Source of the DNA: a bacterium
GTDB lineage: Bacteria; Zhuqueibacterota; QNDG01; DTFT01
NCBI GenBank assembly: GCA_030372965.1
Contig: JAUCQC010000073.1
Location: 1-35,193, forward strand
Length of the DNA stretch: 35,193 nucleotides
Direction of reading: 5' to 3'
Made by a program: the position numbers and the translations under genes. Under the pieces are notes generated by a model. That model searched no databases. It was given only the letters and a program-made list of their open reading frames with translations, and had not been told where the DNA came from. Positions 25,381-33,917 of this stretch are shown in pieces. The stretch's first letter is position 1, and the number at the start of each line of letters is the position of its first letter.

Positions 25381-26259
25381 ATGGTTTCGACCTTGATCGA
25401 CAGACAGTTCATGGAGCTCATCGCGCCCAGGCAGAGCACCCAGGACCTGGACGGCGATTTCGCGAAATTCGAGGAGCGGTACCGGTTGTTTCTCGGCCAT
25501 GACACGGTCATCAGCATCACCGACAATCCCATGAGCCACCTTTCCTTCATGGCGCCGGAAATGATCGACATCCTGGGGCTTCCCGTCCGGGCAGACAACG
25601 TCATCGTCCATCTCAACACCTTCCATCGCAAAACCGAAGCCCGGTTCGAGCCGGGGAAGGAGCAGAACGAACAGGACCTGGACATCCTCCTCGGGCACGC
25701 CCTGCACCTGGGAATCCGCTACCTGCTCTGCGTTTCCGGCGACGGCAGCGACAAATTCCCCAGCCTGGAGCCGCAGGATCTGGGATACGATCCGAAGACG
25801 GTCCTGCGGGTGACGTCCGTCCAGCTCCTGGAATACATCCGGCGGGCGTATCCCGGCCGCTTCACCTGCGGCGTCGCTTTCAACCAGTACGAGCCGGCGC
25901 CGGAGGAGATGGAAAAACTGGAACGCAAGCGCCGGGCCGGCGCCGCGTTCATCATCACCCAGCCGGTCTCGATGAACGCAGAAAGCGACGGCCGGATCGC
26001 CGAGGCGAACCGGAACCTGGACGCCATGATGGAATTCGCGGACCGGAACGGCATGCAGGTCATACTGGAGGCATGGATGTCGCGGAAACTGGCGCATCTC
26101 ATGCCGGAATGCGTGGGTGTGGACATCCGCTTCGGGGACTTCGACCCGTGGGCCAACCTGAAGGCCATGAAGGAACGGTACCCGGACCGTAAATTCTACA
26201 TGAGCATGATTTTCGGGGAACAGGGTCTGAAGCGGGCGCTGGAAGTGATCGGAGCCTGA
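25381..26259 (+). CDS. Methylenetetrahydrofolate reductase-like TIM barrel
   Basis: This 292-residue cytosolic protein matches the MTHFR (MetF) family in length and in barrel layout: A-D-N-V-I-V-H-L strand, L-G-I-R-Y-L-L-C-V-S-G-D-G-S-D-K in place of the usual L-R-G-D-P, G-V-A-F-N-Q and G-A-A-F-I-I-T-Q-P-V strands. These fit FAD and folate binding, but the sequence is divergent from classical MetF and lacks its typical N-terminal E-F-F-P-P. It would produce methyl-THF from methylene-THF, the substrate of the neighbouring methyltransferase. GGAGGA before ATG 25381 supports the start. No MetV-like zinc-finger partner is visible. Confidence 0.75.
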   Translation: MVSTLIDRQFMELIAPRQSTQDLDGDFAKFEERYRLFLGHDTVISITDNPMSHLSFMAPEMIDILGLPVRADNVIVHLNTFHRKTEARFEPGKEQNEQDLDILLGHALHLGIRYLLCVSGDGSDKFPSLEPQDLGYDPKTVLRVTSVQLLEYIRRAYPGRFTCGVAFNQYEPAPEEMEKLERKRRAGAAFIITQPVSMNAESDGRIAEANRNLDAMMEFADRNGMQVILEAWMSRKLAHLMPECVGVDIRFGDFDPWANLKAMKERYPDRKFYMSMIFGEQGLKRALEVIGA

Positions 26260-26284
26260 TCCGATGCGCATCCTCAGACGGGGA

Positions 26285-26452
26285 TGTCCAAAAAGTCGGT
26301 TTTAGCGGCAATCCGCTCGCCGAGCCCTTCGCTTCGCTCAGGATAAACTCCGTCGAGGCGAGCTGTACATCCGTCACTTGGCGCCCTTCGACGGAGTTTA
26401 CCCTCGACTTGATCGAGGGTTCAGGGCGCGAGTCAAACGGACTTTTTGGACA
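26285..26452. mobile_element. MITE-like inverted-repeat element
   Basis: Terminal inverted repeats of 18 bases (26285-26302 and 26435-26452) match at 17 of 18 positions, with TGTCCAAAAAGTC at the outer ends. Inside are a perfect 13-bp inverted repeat (26344-26356 with 26388-26400) and a perfect 7-bp hairpin (26401-26407 with 26413-26419). The 168-base unit has no gene. I see no clear target-site duplication. It sits in the gap between the MTHFR-like gene and pst. Confidence 0.75.
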
Positions 26453-26475
26453 GCCCGGTCTGATTTCCTTGAAAA

Positions 26476-26503
26476 AAAGCCCCGGATTCGGATCCGGGGC
26501 TTT
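26476..26503 (-). terminator. Intrinsic terminator of the pst operon
   Basis: A perfect 12-bp GC-rich stem (26476-26487 with 26492-26503, loop TCGG) is followed on the minus strand by a run of seven or more T. It lies 34 bases beyond the stop of the last pst gene. On the plus strand the tail is less T-rich, so it may only partly stop transcription from the other side. Confidence 0.93.
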
Positions 26504-26537
26504 GTCGTTTCTGAATCAGCGGATTCCGAGACGCGGT

Positions 26538-27296
26538 TCACCCGTAACGACCCGTGATGTAATCCTCCGTCCGCTTGTCGCCCGGATGCGTGAACATCGT
26601 CTGCGTGTCGTCGAACTCGATCATTTCGCCGAGCAGCATGCAGCCGGAGAAATCCGAGACGCGCGCGGCCTGCTGCATGTTGTGCGTCACGATGACGATG
26701 GTGTAGTCCGATTTCAGGACGGCCATCAGCTCCTCGATCTTGGCCGTGGCGATGGGGTCCAGCGCGGAACACGGCTCGTCCATGAGGATCACCTCGGGCT
26801 CCACGGCGAGGAGCCGGGCCACGCAGAGGCGCTGCTGCTGGTCCAGCGGCAGTTCGAGCGCGTCGTGGTTCAGTTTGTCCTTCACGTTGTCCCAGAGCCA
26901 GGCGGCCCGGAGGCATTTCTCGGCCGTGTCTCGCAGAACGCCCCGGTTGTGGACGCCCGCGACTCGCAGCCCGTACACCACATTGTCCAGAATCGAGAGC
27001 GGAAAGGGGTTGGGCCTCTGAAAAACCATGCCCACCCGTTTGCGGAGCCGATCCACGCGGATGCCGCCGCCGAACACGTCCTGTCCGTCGAGGAGCACGG
27101 TTCCCGTGATCCGGACCCCCGGAATCAGGTCGTTCATCCGGTTCAGGCTGCGCAGGAGCGTCGATTTGCCGCACCCGGACGGTCCGATCAGGGCGGTGAT
27201 GCGGGCCGGCGGCACCGCCAGGGAGACGTTCTTGAGCGCGTGGAAGGAGCCGTACCAGAGGTTCAGGCCGCGTATGTCGATCTTGACTTCCGTCAT
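26538..27296 (-). CDS. pstB: Phosphate ABC transporter ATPase PstB, copy 1 (degenerate signature motif)
   Basis: This 252-residue peripheral membrane ATPase powers phosphate import by PstCA. Walker A (G38-P-S-G-C-G-K44-S), Q-loop Q93 (V-F-Q-R-P-N-P-F-P), Walker B (I-L-M-D173-E174-P) and H-loop H205 (V-T-H-N-M) are intact. The ABC signature is not: where PstB has L-S-G-G-Q-Q-Q-R, this protein reads L149-P-L-D-Q153-Q-Q-R. I checked the codons (26831-26860, minus strand) and the frame is intact on both sides, so this is substitution and not a frameshift. Its ATG overlaps the stop of the upstream pstB copy. See the findings: it appears built to pair with that copy. Confidence 0.93.
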   Translation of the reverse strand: MTEVKIDIRGLNLWYGSFHALKNVSLAVPPARITALIGPSGCGKSTLLRSLNRMNDLIPGVRITGTVLLDGQDVFGGGIRVDRLRKRVGMVFQRPNPFPLSILDNVVYGLRVAGVHNRGVLRDTAEKCLRAAWLWDNVKDKLNHDALELPLDQQQRLCVARLLAVEPEVILMDEPCSALDPIATAKIEELMAVLKSDYTIVIVTHNMQQAARVSDFSGCMLLGEMIEFDDTQTMFTHPGDKRTEDYITGRYG

Positions 27297-28054
27297 CCGA
27301 AACGTCCGGTCACGTAGTCTTCGGTCCGTCTGTCCTTCGGGGCCGTGAAGATTTTTTCGGTCGGACCGATTTCGATCAGCTCGCCCATGAGAAAGAAGGC
27401 CGTCTCGTCCGCCACCCGCGAGGCCTGCTTGGTGTTGTTGGTGACGAGGATGATGGTGTAGGCCGATTTCAGCTCGGCCAGGGCCTCCTCGATGCGCGCC
27501 GTGGAGATGGGGTCGAGCCCCGAGCTCGGCTCGTCGAGCAGGATGACCTCGGGAGAAAGCGCCAGGGTCCGGGCGAGGCAGAGCCTCTGCTGCTGGCCTC
27601 CGGAGAGCCGAAGGGCGGGCAGGTTGAGACGGTCCTTGACTTCGTCCCAGAGGAAGGCGGCGCGCAGGCTTTTTTCAACGATTTCGCCCAGCCGCTGATA
27701 GTCCCGGATGCCCGTCAGTTTCGGTCCGTAAACCAGGTTTTCGTAAATGCTCATGGGCAGGGGCACGGGCATGGCGAAGACCATTCCGACCCTGCGGCGG
27801 AGGAGGACGGGATCCGTGTCCGGTCCGTTGATGTCGACGCCGTCGAGCAGCACCCGGCCCTCCGCGCGGAAATCGGGGAGCAGGTCGTTCAGCCGGTTCA
27901 GGGTCCGGAGAAATGAGGTTTTCCCGGACCCGGCCGGACCGATGATGCCGAGAATCCGGTTGGGCGCCACGTCCATGGACAGGGACCGGAGGGCTTGAAC
28001 GGATCCGTAATAGGTGCTGAGCCGCTGGATGGAGAATTTCACCGGCACGGCCAC
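27293..28054 (-). CDS. pstB: Phosphate ABC transporter ATPase PstB, copy 2 (degenerate Q-loop and H-loop)
   Basis: This 253-residue PstB homolog has Walker A (G39-P-A-G-S-G-K45-T), a perfect signature L150-S-G-G-Q154-Q-Q-R and Walker B (I-L-L-D174-E175-P). But the Q-loop Gln is Ala (V-F-A94-M-P-V-P-L-P) and the H-loop His is Asn (V-T-N206-N-T). These changes are the mirror image of copy 1, which keeps Q and H but lacks the signature. Start codon is GTG: 28054, 28048 and 28042 are all possible, with a G-rich stretch upstream and no in-frame ATG. The 3' end overlaps the ATG of copy 1 by four bases. Confidence 0.92.
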   Translation of the reverse strand: MAVPVKFSIQRLSTYYGSVQALRSLSMDVAPNRILGIIGPAGSGKTSFLRTLNRLNDLLPDFRAEGRVLLDGVDINGPDTDPVLLRRRVGMVFAMPVPLPMSIYENLVYGPKLTGIRDYQRLGEIVEKSLRAAFLWDEVKDRLNLPALRLSGGQQQRLCLARTLALSPEVILLDEPSSGLDPISTARIEEALAELKSAYTIILVTNNTKQASRVADETAFFLMGELIEIGPTEKIFTAPKDRRTEDYVTGRFG

Positions 28055-28100
28055 CCCCGCGTCCCCGGACCGGGGTCCTTCGGCCGGCTTCCGGGCCTGA

Positions 28101-28937
28101 TCATGACCGTCTCCGGATGAAGCGGTTCATCAGTCCGTACGCGACCAGGTTGACGGCCAGAACCGACAGAATCAGGACCGCGGCCGTGCCGTAGGCCATT
28201 TCCGAGGAAAGGCCCTCCCGCGCGAGGATGTAGAAGTGAACGGACATGGTCCGGCTGGAATCGAAGATCGAGGCCGGCATGCGAAGGGACGATCCGGCCG
28301 TGAAGATCACGGCCGCCGTTTCACCGATGGAACGGCCGACACCCAGCATGATGCCCGTGACGATGCCCGGCAGGGCGTTCGGCAGGACCACCTTGGCCGT
28401 GGTCCGGAAACGCGTGGCGCCGAGTGAGGTGCTCACCTCGCGGTAGGCGTTCGGGACGGCCCGGATCGCCTCTTCCGTGGTCCGGATGATGGTCGGCAGT
28501 ATCATCAGGGCGAGCGTCAGGCCCCCGGACAGCAGGGACCAGCCCATGCGGAGGATGGTGACGAAAAAGATGAAGCCGAAAAGCCCGAAGAGGATGGAGG
28601 GGATTCCGGCGAGGCAGTCCGCGCCGAAGCGGATCATCCGCGTCACCCGCGATTCGCGCGTGTATTCGGTGAGGTAGACCGCGGTGGAGATGCCGAGCGG
28701 GGCCGCGATGGCGACAGCGATCAGGGGCAGGATCACGGACGCCACGAGGGTGGGCAGGATGCCACCCGCGCGGCCCATGTCCTGCGGTTTCGTGAACAGG
28801 AACTCCGAGTCGATCGCCGGCAGGCCCTTCCGCAGGATAAAAACGATGACGAAGACCAGAATGACCAGCGTGGCCGCAGTGGCGAGTCCCAGAAGGGACA
28901 CGACGAATGCCTGCGTGAGGCGCGGGGGGAGTCTCAT
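28101..28937 (-). CDS. pstA: Phosphate ABC transporter permease PstA
   Basis: This 278-residue inner-membrane permease has about six hydrophobic helices: one near residues 10-35, others at about 60-85, 105-135, 140-160, 195-220 and 245-270. The cytoplasmic E-A-A-type loop is in S-T-S-L-G-A-T-R-F-R-T-T-A-K-V-V-L-P-N-A-L-P-G-I. The PstA mark is the T-R-M-I-R-F-G-A-D-C-L-A-G-I-P-S-I-L-F-G stretch. It forms the phosphate channel with PstC and contacts the PstB pair. Its ATG overlaps the pstC stop by four bases; pstB copy 2 starts 46 bases downstream. Confidence 0.94.
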   Translation of the reverse strand: MRLPPRLTQAFVVSLLGLATAATLVILVFVIVFILRKGLPAIDSEFLFTKPQDMGRAGGILPTLVASVILPLIAVAIAAPLGISTAVYLTEYTRESRVTRMIRFGADCLAGIPSILFGLFGFIFFVTILRMGWSLLSGGLTLALMILPTIIRTTEEAIRAVPNAYREVSTSLGATRFRTTAKVVLPNALPGIVTGIMLGVGRSIGETAAVIFTAGSSLRMPASIFDSSRTMSVHFYILAREGLSSEMAYGTAAVLILSVLAVNLVAYGLMNRFIRRRS

Positions 28938-29797
28938 CCTCTTTTCCCGGAAACCCGTTTGCGGACCATGACGCCGGCCGCGGTGTTGAGGATCATGATC
29001 ACCACGAACAGGACGATTCCGGTGGCGAACAGCGCCTCCCGGTGCCGTCCGGTCGCGTATCCCATCTCAAGGGCGATGTTGGCGGTCAGCGTGCGCACCG
29101 AATCGAGAGGCGAATGGGGGATCTTCACGGCGTTCCCGGCCACCATGATGACCGCCATGGTCTCGCCCACGGCGCGACCCATGCCGAGAATGACGCTGGC
29201 GATGATGCCCGAGCGGGCCGCCTTGAGAACGACCATGCGGACCGTCTGCCAGCGGGTCGCGCCCAGAGCGAACGAGCCTTCCCGGTAGGAGGCGGGGACG
29301 GCTGTGATGGCGTCCACGGAAATGCTGATGATGGTGGGCAGTATCATGACGCCGAGGATGAAGGAGGCCGCCAGCAGGGACAGGCCCGGTCCCCCGAAGG
29401 AGGACCGGATGAACGGCGCCAGCACCATCACGCCGATGAACCCGTACACCACGGAGGGAATGCCGGCCAGGAGCTCGATCGTCGGCTTCACCACGCGCAT
29501 CACGGACCGCGGCACGAACTCGACGAGGAAAATCGCGACGGAGACGCCCAGCGGAGCGCCCAGTGTCATCGCGCCGAGCGTCACCCACAGCGAGGCAACC
29601 AGCATCGGGAAGATCCCGAAGCGGCCGGACTGGGGATCCCAGACGTCCGAGAACAGGAACCGGCGGAATCCCGTCTCGATGAAAAAGGAGAGGCCTTCCT
29701 TGAAGATGAACAGGGCGATCAGGAGCAGGCCGCCGATGGCGGAAAACGCGGCGGCCATGAGCAGGCGCCGCACCGTTTTTTCGCCGATCCGGATCAT
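28934..29797 (-). CDS. pstC: Phosphate ABC transporter permease PstC
   Basis: This 287-residue inner-membrane permease has about six helices. Its EAA loop is S-F-A-L-G-A-T-R-W-Q-T-V-R-M-V-V-L, with E-L-L-A-G-I-P-S-V-V-Y-G-F upstream as in PstC. It is partner of PstA. The gene starts 25 bases after the pstS stop. I see no good Shine-Dalgarno before ATG 29797, so translation may depend on coupling to pstS. Confidence 0.94.
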   Translation of the reverse strand: MIRIGEKTVRRLLMAAAFSAIGGLLLIALFIFKEGLSFFIETGFRRFLFSDVWDPQSGRFGIFPMLVASLWVTLGAMTLGAPLGVSVAIFLVEFVPRSVMRVVKPTIELLAGIPSVVYGFIGVMVLAPFIRSSFGGPGLSLLAASFILGVMILPTIISISVDAITAVPASYREGSFALGATRWQTVRMVVLKAARSGIIASVILGMGRAVGETMAVIMVAGNAVKIPHSPLDSVRTLTANIALEMGYATGRHREALFATGIVLFVVIMILNTAAGVMVRKRVSGKRG

Positions 29798-29822
29798 GGG
29801 CGGAGGGGAAGGAAACGTCCGG

Positions 29823-30635
29823 TCACTGAATGGCGGGGATCAGCCCGCTTTCGCCGATCACCTTCTGGGCGTCCGGCGACCGGACGTACTCGATGAACGC
29901 GGCCGCGGCCCCGGTCGGCGCACCGCGCGTCAGCAGAAAAATCGGCCGTACCAGCGAATACCGGCCGGCCTGGATGGCTTCGACCGTGCAGTCAACACCG
30001 TCGACCTGGAGGGCCTTGATCTTTTCGTTCAGCAATCCGTGGGACAGGTACCCGACGGCGCTCGCGTCATTGGCGACGGTTTCGCGGATGGTGCCGTTGG
30101 AATCCTGGATGATGGCGTCGCCTGTGAGGCTGAAACCGCCCACGATCTGCTCGAAGGAGGTGCGCGTGCCGGAGCCGGCTTCGCGGGAGACGACAGTCAC
30201 GGCGGCGTCCGAACCTCCGAGTTCCTTCCAGTTGCGGATTGTTCCGTTGAAGAGACCGCGGATCTGATCCAGGGTCAGTCCGGACAGGGGATTCGAGGGA
30301 TGCACCACGATGACGATGCCGTCTTTCGCCACGGTCACCGGCTGGAGTTCGGCCGCTTCCGCGGGAAGGCGGACCAGGTCGGCCATGCCGATGTCCGCGG
30401 CTCCGGACAGGGCGGACTGTATGCCGACCGCCGAACCGCCGCCCTGCACGGTGACCCCGATCTCCGGGTGGATGAGCATGTACCGTTCGGCGAGTTTTTC
30501 CGCGAAAGGCTGGAAGGCCGTGGATCCGGCGAGGGTGACCGATGATTTCCCGCTTCGGCAACCGGCCGTCCACGCGGACAGGAGGGACAGAACGGAGAAG
30601 GACAGGATCCGGATCAGGGATTTCGGGGTTTTCAT
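29823..30635 (-). CDS. pstS: Phosphate-binding lipoprotein PstS
   Basis: This 270-residue substrate-binding lipoprotein has a type II signal peptide with a W-T-A-G-C26 lipobox. Phosphate-binding segments are the A-G-S-T-A-F-Q-P strand-helix near residue 36, G-G-G-S-A-V-G-I and S-R-E-A-G-S-G-T-R. It captures phosphate outside the inner membrane and delivers it to PstCA. Start: the frame reaches back to 30710, but ATG 30635, preceded by CGGAG and followed by a clear signal peptide, is right. It is the first gene of the operon pstS-C-A-B-B and has a good promoter candidate at 30756-30784. Confidence 0.94.
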   Translation of the reverse strand: MKTPKSLIRILSFSVLSLLSAWTAGCRSGKSSVTLAGSTAFQPFAEKLAERYMLIHPEIGVTVQGGGSAVGIQSALSGAADIGMADLVRLPAEAAELQPVTVAKDGIVIVVHPSNPLSGLTLDQIRGLFNGTIRNWKELGGSDAAVTVVSREAGSGTRTSFEQIVGGFSLTGDAIIQDSNGTIRETVANDASAVGYLSHGLLNEKIKALQVDGVDCTVEAIQAGRYSLVRPIFLLTRGAPTGAAAAFIEYVRSPDAQKVIGESGLIPAIQ

Positions 30636-30755
30636 GGATTGCACTCCGTGGTTAGGCACAAAAAATCCGGATTCACTCATCAATTCCCCGGTTTTAAGGG
30701 GTTCGCTCATCCGGACGGCCGAGAGGTGACTGGGAATTTTCCTCCAACAAACGTT

Positions 30756-30784
30756 AAATTAACCATTTCGTCCCCGAATGTCAA
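30756..30784 (-). promoter_or_regulatory. Promoter candidate for the pst operon, with overlapping palindrome
   Basis: On the minus strand a perfect -35 TTGACA (30784-30779), a 17-base spacer and TAATTT (30761-30756) form a good sigma-70-type promoter about 120 bases before pstS. The palindrome GTTAAATTAAC (30753-30763) covers the -10, so a repressor could act here. I see no E. coli-type Pho box (direct repeats of CTGTCAT). Confidence 0.6.
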
Positions 30785-30796
30785 ATAAAAAATTCA

Positions 30797-30825
30797 TTGC
30801 TTCATTTGAAGGTATGCGCTATATT
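30797..30825 (+). promoter_or_regulatory. Divergent promoter candidate for the thioesterase gene
   Basis: TTGCTT (30797-30802), a 17-base spacer and TATATT (30820-30825) lie about 80 bases before the thioesterase ATG. The -35 to -35 distance to the pst promoter is only about 12 bases, so the two could share regulator binding. Confidence 0.4.
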
Positions 30826-30905
30826 ATACAAGCACTTTTCGTCGAACCCGCGGCCACCACAGGCACGCTGCCCTCAATCATGGCCGGAACCGGGAAACAG
30901 AAGGA

Positions 30906-31289
30906 ATGGATAACTACGCTCTGGTCCGTCCGGAACACCTGAACCACCACGGATTCCTGTTCGGAGGGGTCCTGCTCAAGTGGGTGGATGAATTCGCCTG
31001 GCTTGCGGCTTCCCTCGATTTCCCCCAGTGCACGCTGGTGACCGTCGCGATGGATAATATCCAGTTCAGGCAGAGAGTGCAGAACGGATCCATTCTCCGC
31101 TTCCACATCACTCCACTCCGTCTGGGGGACACCTCCGTCACGTACACGGTCGAAGTCCAATCGGACGAGCCCGGCTCTTCCGAGGAAAAACGGGTCTTTT
31201 CAACCACCGTCACGTTCGTGCGGGTCGATTCCGAAGGACGCAAGGTTTCGCTTCCCGCGAAACCCAGCTTCAAATCCCGTTCCTCTTGA
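30906..31289 (+). CDS. Acyl-CoA thioesterase (single hotdog domain, YciA-like)
   Basis: This 127-residue cytosolic protein is one hotdog fold with the acyl-CoA hydrolase motif N-H-H-G-F-L-F-G-G-V-L-L-K-W-V-D-E at residues 13-29; the N-x-H-G and W-V-D-E segments form the active site. The second strand pair carries T-V-A-M-D-N-I-Q-F. Relatives hydrolyse acyl-CoA of varied chain length and work as hexamers. Substrate unknown. AAGGA touches the ATG directly, an unusually short spacing, but I see no better start nearby. The gene is divergent from pst and 125 bases before lemA; a functional link is not evident. Confidence 0.88.
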   Translation: MDNYALVRPEHLNHHGFLFGGVLLKWVDEFAWLAASLDFPQCTLVTVAMDNIQFRQRVQNGSILRFHITPLRLGDTSVTYTVEVQSDEPGSSEEKRVFSTTVTFVRVDSEGRKVSLPAKPSFKSRSS

Positions 31290-31414
31290 ACGGGTCCGAA
31301 CCCGGTCCACGTCCGCATGCGGTTTTTCCGCATGGTCCGCTCCCGCTTCAGCGGCGGCGTCCGAATCCCCGTCCGTACGGCCGGAAGAATCCGGAACCAT
31401 GAAAGGAACCTCCC

Positions 31415-31963
31415 ATGTTCATGATCCTGCTCGCGTTCCTCGTGCTCGCCGCATTGGGCGCGGTCGCGCTCTACAACAGCCTGGTCCGGAAGCGCAATCT
31501 CGTCAAGGAAGGCTGGAGCGGCATCGATGTCCAGCTCAAGCGCCGGTACGACCTGATTCCGAATCTGATCGAAACGGTGAAGGGGTACGGGAAGCACGAG
31601 AAGGAGCTGTTTGAAAAACTGGCCGCGGCCCGGCAGGCCGCCATCACGGCCAAGGGTGTTCCGGAGCAGGGAAAAGCCGAGAACGCCCTGACCTCGGGAA
31701 TCCGGTCCCTCTTCGCCGTGGCCGAGAATTATCCGGAGCTCAAGGCCAGCCAGAATTTCATGGAACTGCAGAAAACCCTGGCGGATGTCGAGGACCAGAT
31801 CCAGATGGCCAGGCGTTATTACAACGGATGCGTCCGGGACCTCAACACCGCGGTCCAGTCCTTCCCGGCGGTGCTGTTCGCAAAATCGCTTGGTTTCGGC
31901 GAGTCGGAATTCTTCGAGATCGAGACCGCGACCGAGAAACAGAACCCGGAAGTCAAGTTCTGA
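31415..31963 (+). CDS. lemA: LemA family protein
   Basis: This 182-residue protein has one N-terminal transmembrane helix (residues 2-20), then the LemA core [26 protein letters not shown] with [13 protein letters not shown] and a long helical bundle ending in [10 protein letters not shown] (family: Y-N-x-x-V-x-x-Y-N). The C-terminal domain should face the periplasm or cell exterior. Its biochemical role is not established. It sits directly before a DUF2207 membrane protein, a widespread pairing. AAAGGAA upstream supports ATG 31415; a second ATG is two codons in. Confidence 0.93.
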   Translation: MFMILLAFLVLAALGAVALYNSLVRKRNLVKEGWSGIDVQLKRRYDLIPNLIETVKGYGKHEKELFEKLAAARQAAITAKGVPEQGKAENALTSGIRSLFAVAENYPELKASQNFMELQKTLADVEDQIQMARRYYNGCVRDLNTAVQSFPAVLFAKSLGFGESEFFEIETATEKQNPEVKF

Positions 31964-31991
31964 TCCCAGAGAAAACCAGGGTAGAGAACGC

Positions 31992-33917
31992 ATGCATCTG
32001 AAGCCCCGCCTGAACCGGTCTCTCCGCGCCGCATTCATTGCGGCCCTGCTTCCCATCTGCCTGCTGCGCGCGGACGAACGCATCCTTTCATATCACAGCG
32101 ACGTCACGGTCCGGCGGGACGGGGTTCTCATCGTGGAGGAGAACATACGGGTTCGCGCCGAAGGGGACCAGATCCGGCGCGGCATCTACCGGGATTTCCC
32201 GACCCGCTACAAATCCCGCGGGAACCGGTACACGGTCGGCCTCGAGGTGATCTCCGTTCTGAAGGACGGGGAGCCGGAACCGTTTCAGGTCAGCGATCAG
32301 TCGAACGGCAAGCGGATCCGTATCGGAAGGCCGGACGTCCTGCTGGAACCCGGGGAGTACGGCTACACCATCCGGTACAACACCGCGCGCCAGATCGGTT
32401 TCTTCGAGAGTCACGACGAACTGTACTGGAACGTGACCGGAAACGGATGGGCCTTTCCGATCGATCACGCCTCGGCCGTCATCCATCCGCCGGAAAGCGC
32501 GGGGAGCGACATCCTCGAAACGGCCGCCTACACCGGTCCCCGGGGATCCAGGGCGAGCGACGCCCTGATCACCCGGGATTACGGCGACGCGGTCCGGTTC
32601 GAAACCACCCGGCCGCTGGCAACCGGGGAGGGTCTCACCGTTCTGGTGACCTGGCCCAAGGGACGGGTGGCCGAACCCTCCAGGACCGAACGGACCGTCG
32701 CGGTGGTCCGGGACAATCCGGGCATTCTGGCCGGGCTTCTGGGGCTTCTTCTGGTCCTCGCGTACTATCTCTATTTCTGGTTCAAAGTGGGCCGGGATCC
32801 GGAAAAGGGCGCGGTTTTCCCGCTCTACAAACCGCCGGTTGAGCTGTCCCCGTCGGCGATGCGGTATATCCGGAAGATGGGATTCGACGACAAAGTGCTG
32901 ACCGCGGCCCTGATTTCCATGGCCGTCAAGAAGGCCGTCCGCATCGACCAGAAAGGATCGGTCTACACGGTCGTCCTCCTGTCCACCGATGTCCCGGGCC
33001 TGACGGACGAGGAGAGAAAGATCGCGGACGCGCTGTTCGGCTCGAAGAAGGAAATCACGCTGAAGAACACGGAACACGCCGCGCTTCAGTCGGCGCTCAA
33101 GGCCAGCCGCAAGGGCCTGGAGGCGAAGTACCACAAAACCTATTTTTTCAACAACACATCGTATTTCGTTCCGGGACTCATCCTGTCGGTCCTGGCCCTG
33201 GCCGCCGGTCTGTTCATCCGGCCCCGGGCCGAAACCGCTTTTCTGGCTCTCTGGGTGTCCCTGTGGAGCGTCGGCTGCACATTCCTCCTGATCCGCGTCG
33301 TCGCGGCCTGGCGGGAGGTTTTCAGGGGAGCGGGAACCCCGATGGTCCGGATCGGGGCCGCGGTTTTCCTGATCCTGTTCTCCCTGCCGTTCATCGGCGG
33401 CGAGATATTCGGACTCTTCGGGCTGTCGACGGTGACGGATGTCTCGATGATCGCCGTGATCGTCGGCCTGATCGTTTTGAACGTCCTTTTTTACCGCCTG
33501 CTCAAGGCGCCGACGCCCGTCGGCCGGAAGGCGATGGATAAAATCGAGGGATTCCGGATGTACCTGGCCGCGGCTGAATCCAAACGCATGGAGATGCTGC
33601 ATCCGCCGGGCCGCACGCCGGAACTCTTTGAAGCCTACCTGCCGTTCGCGGTCGCTCTGGACGTGGAACAGCAGTGGGCCGAGCAGTTCGCCGACGTGCT
33701 GGCCAGGGCCGGGGACCAGCCCGGCGGGTATTCGCCCGGCTGGTACACATCCTCCGGCCGATCCGGGTTCAACGCCCAATCGTTCGCGTCGTCGATCGGA
33801 GGGAGTTTTTCGTCCGCGATCTCATCGGCTTCGTCGCCGCCGGGGTCGAGTTCGGGATCGGGCGGGGGGGGATCGTCTGGCGGCGGAGGTGGTGGCGGGG
33901 GAGGCGGCGGGTGGTGA
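31992..33917 (+). CDS. DUF2207 domain membrane protein
   Basis: This 641-residue protein has an N-terminal signal sequence (to about residue 27), a predicted extracytoplasmic beta domain (about 30-230, with G-I-Y-R-D-F-P) and a first transmembrane helix near 242-260. A cytoplasmic DUF2207 region follows, then further helices at about 390-405, 418-440, 455-470 and 480-500. The end is a Ser-rich stretch followed by a Gly-rich tail with eleven consecutive Gly before the final Trp. DUF2207 proteins commonly follow LemA and end in such a Gly tail; function unknown. ATG 31992 is chosen over longer frames because it gives the signal peptide and starts 28 bases after lemA. Confidence 0.9.
   Translation: MHLKPRLNRSLRAAFIAALLPICLLRADERILSYHSDVTVRRDGVLIVEENIRVRAEGDQIRRGIYRDFPTRYKSRGNRYTVGLEVISVLKDGEPEPFQVSDQSNGKRIRIGRPDVLLEPGEYGYTIRYNTARQIGFFESHDELYWNVTGNGWAFPIDHASAVIHPPESAGSDILETAAYTGPRGSRASDALITRDYGDAVRFETTRPLATGEGLTVLVTWPKGRVAEPSRTERTVAVVRDNPGILAGLLGLLLVLAYYLYFWFKVGRDPEKGAVFPLYKPPVELSPSAMRYIRKMGFDDKVLTAALISMAVKKAVRIDQKGSVYTVVLLSTDVPGLTDEERKIADALFGSKKEITLKNTEHAALQSALKASRKGLEAKYHKTYFFNNTSYFVPGLILSVLALAAGLFIRPRAETAFLALWVSLWSVGCTFLLIRVVAAWREVFRGAGTPMVRIGAAVFLILFSLPFIGGEIFGLFGLSTVTDVSMIAVIVGLIVLNVLFYRLLKAPTPVGRKAMDKIEGFRMYLAAAESKRMEMLHPPGRTPELFEAYLPFAVALDVEQQWAEQFADVLARAGDQPGGYSPGWYTSSGRSGFNAQSFASSIGGSFSSAISSASSPPGSSSGSGGGGSSGGGGGGGGGGGW

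Noticed and set aside
26831-26860. PstB signature change as a frameshift or sequencing error
   Set aside because: Frame and conserved residues continue directly on both sides (D-A-L-E before, Q-Q-Q-R-L-C after), so simple substitution is the best reading; only raw reads can exclude a base-call problem.
30636-30905. E. coli-type Pho box upstream of pstS
   Set aside because: No pair of CTGTCAT-like direct repeats is visible on either strand.
31291-31334. Hairpins CGGGT/ACCCG and CATGCGG/CCGCATG between the thioesterase and lemA as terminator
   Set aside because: The T-run lies in the loop of the second hairpin and not after the stem, so it does not match an intrinsic terminator; kept only as a note.
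32088-33779. 563-codon minus-strand frame across the DUF2207 gene
   Set aside because: Highly charged, low-complexity shadow of a clearly conserved plus-strand protein.
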